This document shows, in pieces, positions 46,051-54,466 of a DNA stretch of 64,000 bases; the first letter of the stretch is position 1; each line of letters begins with the position of its first letter. The notes under the pieces were generated by a model. That model did no database searches. It had not been told where the DNA came from and worked only from the letters and a program-made list of their open reading frames with translations. The position numbers were made by a program, and so were the translations under genes. Source of the DNA: Dermatophilaceae bacterium Soc4.6. Lineage in GTDB: Bacteria > Actinomycetota > Actinomycetes > Actinomycetales > Dermatophilaceae. Location of the stretch: assembly GCA_039889245.1 (NCBI GenBank), contig JAZGVH010000002.1, positions 4,154,001 to 4,218,000 on the forward strand. The letters run 5' to 3'.

Positions 46051-46153
46051 CTGTCGGATGCCCCTTCGGTACTGGTTGATTCGGACTGTCGCAAGCCCAA
46101 TTCTCCTGCACCACAGGGGCATTCGCGTGTCACGACCCGCCGTCACCACTCAT

Positions 46154-46172
46154 ACGTCGGTGGATCCGGGCT
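46154..46172 (-). repeat. Right terminal inverted repeat of the IS1380 element
   Basis: Reverse complement AGCCCGGATCCACCGACGT pairs with 44547-44565 with one mismatch. Confidence 0.75.
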
Positions 46173-46218
46173 TAATGGGCAGCGGTCAGAGACTTGCCAC
46201 GCCTGACATGATTGCGGG

Positions 46219-46644
46219 ATGAATCGACTATCCGTGATCGTGCTCATCGCGGCCGGCGCTCTGGCTGTCGGGGGTTGCTCTTCGACCGCGTCGACATCAG
46301 TTCCGGCCCCCGTCGGCTTGACAGCTTCCGCTGCGCAGTCGAGGTTCCCGAGCGTCGTCAAGGTGTCCCCGTTACGCGCCTCGGACGGCACCTGGACCTT
46401 CGACGTCACGATGAGCTCACCGTACGACTCTCCAGACCGCTATGCCGACGGGTGGCGGGTGAAGAGCGGCGACAGGGTGTTCGGTGAGATGACACTCGGT
46501 CACGACGATGCCTCAGAACAACCGTTCACCCGAACGCAGACGAACGTGCGGATCCCCTCCTCAGTCGGCTCGGTGACCATCGAGGGTCACGACCTCAAGA
46601 ACGGGTACGGCGGTAAAACTGCAACGGTCCCACTACCCGGCTGA
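46219..46644 (+). CDS. Small lipoprotein of unknown function
   Basis: A 141-residue secreted lipoprotein. The signal peptide MNRLSVIVLIAAGALAVGGC ends in a lipobox (AVGGC), so the mature protein starts at Cys20. The remainder is a beta-rich domain (GTWTFDVTMSSPYDSPDRYADGWRV). I do not recognise it. It begins 46 nt beyond the IS1380 end. Confidence 0.7.
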   Translation: MNRLSVIVLIAAGALAVGGCSSTASTSVPAPVGLTASAAQSRFPSVVKVSPLRASDGTWTFDVTMSSPYDSPDRYADGWRVKSGDRVFGEMTLGHDDASEQPFTRTQTNVRIPSSVGSVTIEGHDLKNGYGGKTATVPLPG

Positions 46645-46747
46645 TCGGGTCGATGCCGCGACCGCTACGTGCGGCACACCGTCATCGATGCTCCGGCGCT
46701 CCGGCGCCGACCAGATGATTCGGCAGACGTTGATTACCCCATCAATG

Positions 46748-46879
46748 GTCCGCACTGCGATCGTGACCTGGATCGAACGGACCTACTACCGCCGCCGCCA
46801 CCGCCAGGACCGACTCGGACGGTTGACCCCCATCCAGTACGAGACCATCGTGACCTCGCCCGCCCTTCAGGTGGCCTGA
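46748..46879 (+). pseudogene. IS3-family transposase OrfB C-terminal fragment
   Basis: VRTAIVTWIERTYYRRRHRQDRLGRLTPIQYE then TSPALQVA matches the final helix and end of IS3-type OrfB. Only about 43 codons remain, ending at TGA 46877-46879. Confidence 0.65.
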
Positions 46880-46944
46880 CCCAACCTGTCACCCACTCGT
46901 GCGGCAGACCCGGGGTAGTACGGGCTAGTACAGACGCGCTCAGC

Positions 46945-47571
46945 TCAGTTCGCCTCGGCGGAGGCTGGGTGAACCTCGACGGAGTGGTCACCTGGGGGCC
47001 TTCCGGTGTGTGGATCCGCCGTGGTGACGTCGTGCACGTGAACGTGCATGTCTCGTACGCTGACGGTAAGGATGACCGAGCCTAGGATTTCGTGGAGGAC
47101 GGTTTCCGCGCGGTCGCGAATCTTGTCAGCGATGGGTAGAACAGGGTGTCCGTACTGGACGACGATACCGATGGTCAAACCGGTGCAGTGGTTTTGCTGG
47201 TCGACGGTGGCAATGATCGTGACCGGCGCCGCGGCCAGGACATCAGCGATGGCAGCCCGCACGTAGGTGGTCAGGACATGTTCGCTGACCTTGACGGGGC
47301 CGAAGAGACCTTGGGCTTGGACCGGTAGCGACCGCCGCGTGCCTCGCAGGGCACGGTTTAGCACCAGATCTGCGACCTCAACCCATCGGGCATCTACGTG
47401 ATCGGCCAGCTGTGCCGCGGCAGCGTCGAGGGCAGCGAAGTCTCCTTCCGGCAGGGTCTCAGGAGCACTTTGAGACGCGGGCGAATCCGGCGTCACGTCA
47501 GAGGTGAGACGGGGAGAATGAGAGCTGGTGACATCAGTCGAATCGGGGGGAGTTGGGTCAGCGGGTGTCAT
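46945..47571 (-). CDS. Asp23/Gls24-family envelope stress protein
   Basis: A 208-residue protein. After an acidic, low-complexity N-terminus (about 60 residues), the Asp23 fold appears: RWVEVADLVLNRALRGTRRS, then PVTIIATVDQQNHCTGLTIGIVVQYGHPVLPIADKIRDRAETVLHEILGSVILTVSVRDMHVHV. Its ATG overlaps the sigma factor stop by four bases (ATGA at 47568-47571), so the pair is one transcriptional and translational unit. Confidence 0.8.
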   Translation of the reverse strand: MTPADPTPPDSTDVTSSHSPRLTSDVTPDSPASQSAPETLPEGDFAALDAAAAQLADHVDARWVEVADLVLNRALRGTRRSLPVQAQGLFGPVKVSEHVLTTYVRAAIADVLAAAPVTIIATVDQQNHCTGLTIGIVVQYGHPVLPIADKIRDRAETVLHEILGSVILTVSVRDMHVHVHDVTTADPHTGRPPGDHSVEVHPASAEAN

Positions 47572-48269
47572 CGCCACTGCTCCATGCGGATCGCGAGGCT
47601 CCGGCGGGCCCGGTGGAGCTGACCTCGGACCACGGTCGGGGTTGTTTCCAGGATGTTCGCGATGTCGTCGTAGCTCAGTCCTTCCACCTCTCGCAGTAAC
47701 CATGATGCGCGTTGCCGCCAAGGCAGCTCAGTAAGGGCTAGGTCCAGCGTCTCCCACAGCTCACCATGCTGCACCTGCGCCCCTGGCCCCCGATGCCCCT
47801 CGTCCGGGGTGGTGCTCAGGAGGTAGTGGTCCACGGGAACGGGCCGGCGTCGTCGCCGGGAGGCCAGCACACGATTGGCTGTGAGGCGGAAGAGCCACGT
47901 ACCTAGGGCCGACTCACCGCGGAACTTCGGCAGATTGACCCAGGCATCGATCAGGGCCTCCTGCACAGCGTCCTCCGCGTCATGCAGGTCCCCGTCCAGC
48001 ATCCGTAGGGCGTACCGGAACATGCCGGCCCCGTGTTGAGCCGCAATCAAAGAGAACGCGTCGGTGTCCCCCAACGCCGCGTCACGAACGAGCACTTCCT
48101 CCGTCGGAACCTGTGGTGGCACCTGTACCTCCCCAGTTGAGAGATGGTGCTGGACTCGGGTCGGTGGCGCGGAGGGTAGGCGTCGGTCATCACATACTGG
48201 CCCGGAGGCGTGCCCGTCGCACGCGAGGAGGTTCTCGGACAGGCGCGGCTTGGACGTCAACACCGTCAC
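47568..48269 (-). CDS. ECF-type RNA polymerase sigma factor
   Basis: A 233-residue group 4 sigma factor. Region 2 reads FRYALRMLDGDLHDAEDAVQEALIDAWVNLPKF then ALGTWLFRLTANRVLASRRRRR. Region 4 reads ALTELPWRQRASWLLREVEGLSYDDIANILETTPTVVRGQLHRARRSL. The GTG start at 48269 leaves a ~60-residue N-terminal tail; a later start is possible. No anti-sigma zinc-binding protein follows; an Asp23 gene is in that place. It may control part of the nearby stress genes (inference). Confidence 0.87.
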   Translation of the reverse strand: MTVLTSKPRLSENLLACDGHASGPVCDDRRLPSAPPTRVQHHLSTGEVQVPPQVPTEEVLVRDAALGDTDAFSLIAAQHGAGMFRYALRMLDGDLHDAEDAVQEALIDAWVNLPKFRGESALGTWLFRLTANRVLASRRRRRPVPVDHYLLSTTPDEGHRGPGAQVQHGELWETLDLALTELPWRQRASWLLREVEGLSYDDIANILETTPTVVRGQLHRARRSLAIRMEQWR

Positions 48270-48765
48270 CTGCTCGTTTCGTTGGTGTGCTGCATGTTGG
48301 GTCAGCGCTTACCCACTTTCCGAGCGCCCCACTCGACTCAGCCAGGACCAGACCGCACATTCCCACCGAACCTTCTCTGCCGCCACTAGCCACGCCGCAG
48401 CCCAACCTACGCCCGGCCGCGTCGGCCGCGTCGGCCGCGTCGGACAGCCCAGCTGGACGCTGTCACTGTCACCTACCTCGCCCCGGGCGGCCTGCCAGGC
48501 GCCGCGCCGTCCGGGGGCCACACGATGCTGAGCTGACTACAGCTGACATGGCGGGCGGTCGTTAAAATCGACGACGCGATCTACGGACCGCGGGGGGCGA
48601 GGGTGCCAGGTGTTGCTCACGGCTACTAGCGCCGAAGGGTCCTGAACGCGTCGGTGGCGCGGCGACATGTCACGCCCGTGTGCACCCGTTACCGCCGCCG
48701 TCCAAGCTGAGCCGCCCCGGGATGTCCGGAGACTCCAAACCTTAGGAAGGTTGTCAAGGGTCATT
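48270..48765. other. Intergenic region upstream of the sigma factor
   Basis: About 500 nt. A GCGTCGGCC unit repeats three times near 48418-48445. No credible gene. The sigma factor promoter must lie at the left part. Confidence 0.35.
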
Positions 48766-48855
48766 GAGATCTGCCCAGGGGCGGTCGTGAGACCTGCCCG
48801 GTGACGGTCACGAGAAGTGCCCGGTGGTGGCCATGGGATCTGCCCAGTGCTGGCC
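48766..48855. repeat. Four 23-bp tandem repeats, IS21-type end
   Basis: Units starting GAGATCTGCCC (48766), GAGACCTGCCC (48789), GAGAAGTGCCC (48812) and GGGATCTGCCC (48835) are spaced exactly 23 bp. They follow the istB-like gene end on the minus strand and look like the multiple transposase-binding repeats of IS21 termini. Confidence 0.7.
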
Positions 48856-48878
48856 AACCTCGGCTCAGGGGGGTCAGG

Positions 48879-49463
48879 TCAAGGGTTCACCCCCTGGCCG
48901 GCGAGGGCTTGGGTCAGTCGGACGCTGTCGCCGCTGGTCTGACAGATGTGGGCGTGGTGCAGGAGCCGGTCGACGGTCGCGGTCGCGAGGGTCTTGGGCA
49001 TCAGCTCGTCGAACGAAGCCGGGTGCAGGTTGGAGCTGATCGCGATGGACCGCTTCTCGTACGCGGCATCGACGAGGCGGTACAGGCCCTCGGCGGCGTC
49101 GTGGGCCACGGGGAGCAGGCCGATGTCGTCGACCACGACGAGATCCGCTCGCAGGACGCGGGCGATGGCGCGGGTGACGGTGTCGTCGGCGCGGTGACGG
49201 CGCAGCAGGATCCCCAGGTCCTCGAGGGTGAACCACGCGACCTTCAGGCCTTGCTCGACGGCCTGCTGCCCGAGGGCCTCGAGCAGGAACGTCTTGCCCG
49301 TGCCCGATGGGCCGCACACGACGAGGTTCTCCCGGCGGTGGACCCACTCCCAGGTCCGTAGGGCCTGCTGGGTCGGGGCCGGGATCGAGGAGACCTGCGG
49401 GTCCCACGTCTCGAAAGTCTTGCCGGTGGGGAACCCCATCTCGAGGTCCCATGACCCCATCAT
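48879..49463 (-). pseudogene. IstB-like ATPase (IS21 family) with N-terminal deletion
   Basis: The ATPase core is intact: FPTGKTFETWD, TWEWVHRRENLVVCGPSGTGKTFLLEALGQQ (Walker A) and VVVDDIGLLPV (Walker B). It ends in TSGDSVRLTQALAGQGVNP. IstB relatives have about 80-100 residues before FPTGKTF; here only about 25, reached by a frame change from an upstream start (MTMTTADLANDDGVMG). So the N-terminal helical domain has been deleted. No istA is present. Confidence 0.75.
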
Positions 49464-49567
49464 CGTTGGCGAGATCCGCCGTCGTCATCGTCATGCTCCA
49501 CCAATCACCACCCTGTGCGAGGGAAGGACATCACCCGGCCTATCTCACCCCATCCTGACGCACAGGG
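49442..49567 (-). repeat. Approximately 125-bp inverted duplicate, copy A
   Basis: The leader and first codons of the istB-like gene. Its reverse complement is repeated at 61263-61391 with about 10% difference and one 3-nt gap. Each copy has its own arms CCCTGTGCG and CGCACAGGG (here 49511-49519 and 49559-49567). Confidence 0.7.
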
Positions 49568-49830
49568 GGCTGACGCGGGTCTGGCCGTGGCGTTGCTCGA
49601 GATGCCGGCCGGCCCGGTTGAAAGTCCACCTGAGGATGGGCCAGGCGACGGCGGTGAGGAGCCGGAGGCGGAGGCGACGAGTGACGAGCACCCACATGAG
49701 CTGATCCCCTTTCAAGGGTGGTGGAGGAAAGCATGGTGGTGGGGACTGCCGGTGGCCACCGGGGGCTGTGCCGGTATGGGTCGGCCGGTGCGGGGTTCAT
49801 GACCCCAACCGGGTCTGACGCTGGCCGTCG

Positions 49831-50745
49831 TCAGTGCGTTGCTGACTGAACGTTTCGGTTACCCGCGCCGGTCTCCTCGTCCCCATCCGACCAGTCGCCC
49901 TTCTCGGTCTCATGGCTCACGTCCGCTGCCTCGACGGTGGGGGCTGTGGCTATGCCGACGCCGTGGACATAGAGCAGGGCCGCGACGACGCCACCGATGA
50001 TGTCGGCCACGACGTAGAGCCACAGGGAGTCGTAGGTGCCGGCCATGATGGCCGGCCCGAGCGCCCGATCGGGGTTGACGGCTCCGCCGGTGATACCGCC
50101 ACCGATCAGGACGGCAGCGACAAGGGCGAACCCGATGGACGGTGCGGCCAGGGCCGCTGGCACGCGGGTGTCGGTAGCGACGGCGGTGACCACGAAGACC
50201 AGGAGGAAGGTGATCAGTACCTCGACAATGAAGGCCCGGCCGTCGCTGACCCCGGCCGAGGGCACGGTGGCGCCGAGGTGGGCTTGGTCGCGGGCGACGG
50301 ATCCAAAGGTCAGCCAGGTGGCGCCGGCCCCGGCAATGGCGCCAGCGAGCTGGGAGAGCAGGTAGGTGGGCACGTAGCGCCAGGGAAACTTGCCGGCGAC
50401 GGCGAGTCCGATGGTGACCGCCCCGTTGAGGTGGGCGCCGGAGACCTGCCCCAGGGCCCCGACCATGGCCACGAGGACGAGACCGAACGCGAGAGCGACG
50501 GCGAGAGAGTCCGGCGGGGACCCCGCGGTCGCTTTTCCGAGTGCCCCGGCGGCGGCGGTTGCGGTGCCGGTGTAGATCAAGAAGAACGTCCCGACGGCTT
50601 CCGCGGCGCCCGCCCGCAGTGCGGTGTCGGGGTGGAAGCCGGGACGTCGTCGCCCCCCGGCGGCGCGTGCGCCTTCACCGACCTTGCTTCTTCCTCTGCG
50701 AGTATCCGGCTGGTGCTGTGCGAGGTGAGGCGGTGGCGTGGTCAT
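49831..50745 (-). CDS. Aquaporin/MIP-family channel with both NPA boxes altered
   Basis: A 304-residue six-helix channel. The first box is NGA (residues 107-109, GAHLNGAVTIG) instead of NPA, and the second is NPD (224-226, GGAVNPDRALGPA) instead of NPA. The selectivity-filter Arg227 after the second box is kept. Both NPA boxes line the pore centre in normal aquaporins, so transport selectivity may differ. The C-terminus has a polar ~40-residue tail. ATG 50745 follows AAGGAGT. It lies at the downstream end of the stress gene run. Confidence 0.83.
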   Translation of the reverse strand: MTTPPPHLAQHQPDTRRGRSKVGEGARAAGGRRRPGFHPDTALRAGAAEAVGTFFLIYTGTATAAAGALGKATAGSPPDSLAVALAFGLVLVAMVGALGQVSGAHLNGAVTIGLAVAGKFPWRYVPTYLLSQLAGAIAGAGATWLTFGSVARDQAHLGATVPSAGVSDGRAFIVEVLITFLLVFVVTAVATDTRVPAALAAPSIGFALVAAVLIGGGITGGAVNPDRALGPAIMAGTYDSLWLYVVADIIGGVVAALLYVHGVGIATAPTVEAADVSHETEKGDWSDGDEETGAGNRNVQSATH

Positions 50746-50845
50746 GGGACTCCTTGCATTGTGTGCGGTTCGGGGTGGATGGGCGTTGGCCTTGGGACGC
50801 GAGTGGCGCTCTCAGCGGTCATCACGATTTAGCGCGCGCGTTTTA

Positions 50846-51127
50846 TCAGGGTTCAGGGTGGATCGGGACGTTCCGCTGCGGCACGTAGAGGTAGTCTCCG
50901 AGTCCGTCCGTGATGGGGCGTCGCGTCCGAGGGGCCCGAAGCAGCCGGTACCGGACCGATATGGCCGCACCCTCGGTCGCGATGTCCAGGAACTCGGGAA
51001 GGGTCTCGGCGGGCAGACGTACCCGGGTCCGGTGAGCTTCGCCGCCGAGGGCCCGTGCGTAACGCGCCACTGCCCCGGGGGAGGACTCACCGCCCGTCCC
51101 GGCCGGGCCGTTTACCACGATCGACAC
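50846..51127 (-). CDS. Hypothetical 93-residue protein
   Basis: From GTG 51127 (GGAGG 3-4 nt before it) the frame reads VSIVVNGPAGTGGESSPGAVARYARALGGEAHRTRVRLPAE, then TLPEFLDIATEGAAISVRYRLLRAPR and a C-terminal YLYVPQRNVPIHPEP. It lies 13 nt after the PRC-barrel gene on the same strand. No family recognised. The composition looks coding, but support is limited. Confidence 0.45.
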   Translation of the reverse strand: MSIVVNGPAGTGGESSPGAVARYARALGGEAHRTRVRLPAETLPEFLDIATEGAAISVRYRLLRAPRTRRPITDGLGDYLYVPQRNVPIHPEP

Positions 51128-51140
51128 GTCCTCCAACCCT

Positions 51141-51752
51141 TCATTCGGGAACCCTTCCGTCGTCGGACTCGATCGAGGTCTCAGCAGCGTCGACCAGAAA
51201 TGTCTCGCCCGTACGCCCTGGCGGCTGGTGCTGCGGGTAGGCGAAGGCCAGGTCAAGCAGCTTCCGCAGCTTCCCCAGATCCCACCCCGCCGAGTCCGGG
51301 CTGTGGTCGGGGGCGGGCAGCGTCGAGGCCGAAGCCCCAACGCCATTGCTCGCAGCGAGATTGCTGTCGAAGCCGGCAAAGGAGGCAGACTCCTGTCCCC
51401 TGTCCGTGCTGCCCGTGCCGTCCAAACCGTCCGTGCCGTCCATGGCGTAGTGGCGGTACAACTCCTCCTCGCAGCCCTGGCTGGGAGCAGCGTCTCGAGG
51501 GTCGAACCGGGGTGCTGCGAGCACCACGGCCGCGGGATACGGCACTCGTATCCCGCCAGGCTGCAGGTCGGCGGTCATGATCGGTACCAGACGCTGCCGT
51601 GCTCCCAGCGCTCCCGTCGACACCACGACCCATTCGGGTCGGCCGGTGATCTCGTCCAGCAGGACCCGACGAACCTGTCCGACCCGGATGCCGTCGCCTC
51701 CATACAGGACCGTACCGACCAGCTGCGAATACAGCATCCTGCGCAGCATCAC
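51141..51752 (-). CDS. PRC-barrel domain protein
   Basis: A 203-residue protein. The N-terminal ~85 residues form a PRC barrel: LVGTVLYGGDGIRVGQVRRVLLDEITGRPEWVVVSTGALGARQRLVPI. A linker EEELYRHYAMDGTDG resembles EAELYRHYGMDYSDE in the DUF2382 protein at 53.5 kb, so the two are related. The C-terminus is unlike DUF2382. GTG 51752 or ATG 51749. Confidence 0.78.
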   Translation of the reverse strand: MMLRRMLYSQLVGTVLYGGDGIRVGQVRRVLLDEITGRPEWVVVSTGALGARQRLVPIMTADLQPGGIRVPYPAAVVLAAPRFDPRDAAPSQGCEEELYRHYAMDGTDGLDGTGSTDRGQESASFAGFDSNLAASNGVGASASTLPAPDHSPDSAGWDLGKLRKLLDLAFAYPQHQPPGRTGETFLVDAAETSIESDDGRVPE

Positions 51753-51826
51753 GGGGATTGCACCTTTCAGCCGTGTCTAGCTCATGAGGGGATACAAGCG
51801 TTCAGGGCGAGACGGTTCACGATGCC

Positions 51827-52627
51827 CTAGCCTGAGACCCGCACCGCGTTCTGGGCAACGGTGATGTGCGCAGCCTGGCTCGTCAATTGGGCTGCACCCT
51901 CCGAGGTGTCGACACCGACCTGGGAAGCGAACTTTCCGTCGTGCGCGGTGACCGTCCCGGAGAAGGTGAGAGTGTCCCCAGCCTTGACGGTGTACGGACT
52001 TTCTCCCGCACCGATTAGCTGCACCCACACCCGGTCCGTCACCGACGTCCCCACCCAGAAGCCTTCGTCAGCAGGCACCGACTGAACGCGCACAGCTGTC
52101 CCGACAGCGGCCTTGCCGAGGTGGGTCCTCAGCGTCGTCGGGGAACCGGAAGTGGCCCCCAGGACAACGGCATCCTCGGAGGTCACCGTTCCCGCTGCCA
52201 CGATGCCCCCAGCTGCTCCGGAGCCGCCCAATGACCCCCCCGATGAGCCGGCCGACCCACCGGGAGCGGAGGTCGAGCCGCCATCAGAGGCTCCGGCGTC
52301 TCCCATTGGTGTTGGACCGGTCGCTGCCGTTGGGGTGCCTGACGAGGGGCTGGTCGCTGCCGTCGAGGTAGCGCTCGCCCTGCTCATGGAAGACGCTGAT
52401 GACCCGCTCGTTGTCGGTGTGAGTCCCGCAGTGGGCACGGATGGTGCGGAGGACGGGGTGCCCGAGCCGTTGCCGCAGCGGGAGAGAATGAAGATCAACC
52501 CCACCACGATTAGAAGCAGCAGCAGGAGCAGAACGGGCCAGCGACGACGGGGCTTGCCCACGACGCGAGTGGCTCCCACTGGTGGGTCCACAGACGAGGG
52601 TTGCCCGGACGGCGGGGTGGAAGACAC
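51827..52627 (-). CDS. Membrane-anchored secreted protein with Ser/Thr/Gly-rich linker
   Basis: A 266-residue protein. One transmembrane helix (WPVLLLLLLLIVVGLIFILS) follows a 29-residue cytoplasmic tail. A ~90-residue low-complexity linker follows. The C-terminal ~120 residues form an OB-fold-like beta domain (WVGTSVTDRVWVQLIGAGESPYTVKAGDTLTFSGTV). Function unknown; position in the stress run suggests an envelope role. Confidence 0.65.
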   Translation of the reverse strand: MSSTPPSGQPSSVDPPVGATRVVGKPRRRWPVLLLLLLLIVVGLIFILSRCGNGSGTPSSAPSVPTAGLTPTTSGSSASSMSRASATSTAATSPSSGTPTAATGPTPMGDAGASDGGSTSAPGGSAGSSGGSLGGSGAAGGIVAAGTVTSEDAVVLGATSGSPTTLRTHLGKAAVGTAVRVQSVPADEGFWVGTSVTDRVWVQLIGAGESPYTVKAGDTLTFSGTVTAHDGKFASQVGVDTSEGAAQLTSQAAHITVAQNAVRVSG

Positions 52628-52711
52628 GACGGACTACTTTCCGGATGGGGTAGGGGTGTGACGGGAGCTACGACGACGACAGGCTGTCGGAGCGGACCGG
52701 GTGCGTCCTGC

Positions 52712-53275
52712 TCAGCGACGGCTGCGGCGGATCGTCTTGGACGCGACGACCTTGATGATCTCGGTCGGTTTCTGCTGCTCGCCGTGCTGCGCCCCGAGGA
52801 CGATCAGGGCCCCGGTCAGGACCGGGGTGAGCCACTGCAGGATCCGCAGCTGCTGCTGGGAACGGGCCACGTGCTCGGGGGTAGACGGGTTCGGGACGGT
52901 CGCTGCGTCGACGGAGGCGATGGGCTCATGGGCCAGCTGGGCCCCGAGGATGCCGGAGTAGGCGGTGCTGGCGATCGCCGCCCCGGTCAGGACGGTCTTG
53001 AGGACGGTGTTGGCTCCGACGCCCCCCTGATGCGTGACCCGGTCCCGGTTGGCCAGGACCAGCCCGAGGCCCCCGACGAGGTGGGTGCCGATGGCTGCGG
53101 CGGCGACGGGGGACCAACGCGACCAGCCCGAGGCGGCGACCGCGATCGGGTTGGCGTCGTCGCGCACCTGACGGGTGGCGCCGTTAAGTGCGACCGCCCC
53201 CATCAGGGCCCCGCCGAACCAGGCGGCCACCCCGACGTCGTGCATCGAACGGATGAGCGTGTTGCGTGACGACAC
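52712..53275 (-). CDS. Conserved membrane protein, four-helix type
   Basis: A 187-residue protein with about four hydrophobic segments (VAAWFGGALMGAVAL, VAAAAIGTHLVGGLGLVLA, TGAAIASTAYSGILGAQLA and LTPVLTGALIVLGA). The C-terminus is basic. GTG 53275 follows AGGAG. Resembles uncharacterised actinobacterial proteins near DUF2382 genes; no defined role. Confidence 0.65.
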   Translation of the reverse strand: MSSRNTLIRSMHDVGVAAWFGGALMGAVALNGATRQVRDDANPIAVAASGWSRWSPVAAAAIGTHLVGGLGLVLANRDRVTHQGGVGANTVLKTVLTGAAIASTAYSGILGAQLAHEPIASVDAATVPNPSTPEHVARSQQQLRILQWLTPVLTGALIVLGAQHGEQQKPTEIIKVVASKTIRRSRR

Positions 53276-53423
53276 AAGAATCTCCTGGAAGCATGAGCGG
53301 GGTGGATGGGATGACCGGTAGCGGGCTGAGCAGCGGCACAACCTGGTGAGGTCCAAGAGAGACTCTGCCGTCGGCGTCAAAAAAGTCGGATTAGTGACAG
53401 GACCGCGGTGGATCCGAGGGGGC

Positions 53424-53469
53424 CGTGGCCCCACATCATTTGGCGGTGGCCAACAGATGTGGGGCCACG
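53424..53469 (-). terminator. Perfect 14-bp inverted repeat after the DUF2382 gene
   Basis: CGTGGCCCCACATC (53424-53437) and GATGTGGGGCCACG (53456-53469) with an 18-nt loop, about 40 nt beyond the stop at 53510. It is a probable terminator or mRNA 3' stabiliser. Confidence 0.6.
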
Positions 53470-53509
53470 ACGGTCGCGTGGTTCGACGTGGTTTCGGGCC
53501 TGGTCGACG

Positions 53510-54367
53510 TCAGTGCCGAGGGTCGGTCTTCGGGTCGCGGTCGAGGTCGGTGCTGGACTCGATCTGCTCCTTGCGGACCTCTTCGGTGACCTGCTGGTCC
53601 TCGGTAACAGTCTCGACGCCCAGCTTGACCCGCTCGACGGGGACGGCTTCCTTGGTGACGACGACCTGCTCCTCGTGCAGCACGAGCTCGTGCTCCTCCT
53701 CGGAGATCGCCGGCCCGTCCATGGCCTTGGCCATGGTGGCCTGGTCGGCCTGGGAGATCGGCTCCCGCTCGAGGCGGACCTCCTCGCGGGTCACCGGGAC
53801 GGTGACGGTCTGCTGCTCGGTCACGACGAACTTCCGCAGGCGGGCCTTGCCGGCCGCGACGTTCTTGGTACCGACCTTGAGCTGCTCCTCCGAGCGGGTC
53901 ATCGCGTCGTCCGTGGTCAGACCCGAGGTGTCCTGACCGACGGTGCGGCCCTGCACGTCGTCGAAGACGCCGTCGCCGTCGTGGTCGCCGCGCCCCGAGG
54001 TGGGGGCGGTGCCGGCGGCGGGCAGACCGGAGTCGGACTGCTCGTCGCTGTAGTCCATGCCGTAGTGGCGGTACAGCTCGGCCTCCTCATCCTGCGAGAG
54101 GTGGCCCCCCTCCGCGTCGACCCGCGGGGCGGCCTTGACGGTGTCCTTGTCGAACGGCACCCGAAGACCGTCCGAGGTCAGGTCCGCGGTCGCGATCGGG
54201 ACGAACGACTCCTTGGTGCCGAACAGGCCGGTCTGGACCGTGGCCCACTCGGGCTTGCCGGTGACGTCGTCGAGGAAGATCTGCCCGGCGTGGCCGATCT
54301 TGGCGCCGTCGGCGCTGTATACGTCCTGGCCGATGACGTCCTGCAGCTGGTTCTCGGTGATGCTCAT
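53510..54367 (-). CDS. PRC-barrel and DUF2382 (YsnF-like) stress protein
   Basis: A 285-residue protein. Residues 1-~90 are a PRC barrel (DVIGQDVYSADGAKIGHAGQIFLDDVTGKPEWATVQTG). Residues ~160-275 are DUF2382: EEQLKVGTKNVAAGKARLRKFVVTEQQTVTVPVTREEVRLEREPI. YsnF of Bacillus is general-stress controlled; this one is likely similar. ATG 54367. Confidence 0.87.
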   Translation of the reverse strand: MSITENQLQDVIGQDVYSADGAKIGHAGQIFLDDVTGKPEWATVQTGLFGTKESFVPIATADLTSDGLRVPFDKDTVKAAPRVDAEGGHLSQDEEAELYRHYGMDYSDEQSDSGLPAAGTAPTSGRGDHDGDGVFDDVQGRTVGQDTSGLTTDDAMTRSEEQLKVGTKNVAAGKARLRKFVVTEQQTVTVPVTREEVRLEREPISQADQATMAKAMDGPAISEEEHELVLHEEQVVVTKEAVPVERVKLGVETVTEDQQVTEEVRKEQIESSTDLDRDPKTDPRH

Positions 54368-54466
54368 TGCACACTTCTTCCGTTGCGGTGGGTGAGGCAT
54401 GAGTGGTGCTGGTGATGCTGGTGATGCTGATACGACCCGAGTTGCTGGGGTCGCGAGGGGGTGTGG

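Larger units (their letters stand above)
44547..46172 (-). mobile_element. IS1380-family insertion sequence, apparently complete
   Basis: About 1.63 kb. Terminal inverted repeats AGCCCGTATCCACCGACGT (44547-44565) and, reversed, AGCCCGGATCCACCGACGT (46154-46172) differ at one position. The single transposase gene is intact. Flanking bases do not show an obvious duplication, so the outer limits may be off by a few bases. A decayed relative lies at 27.85-28.11 kb. Confidence 0.85.

Noticed and set aside
48766-48855. Possible CRISPR or iteron-type origin
   Set aside because: The 23-bp units are contiguous and follow an istB relic. An IS21 end explains them, and there is no rep gene.
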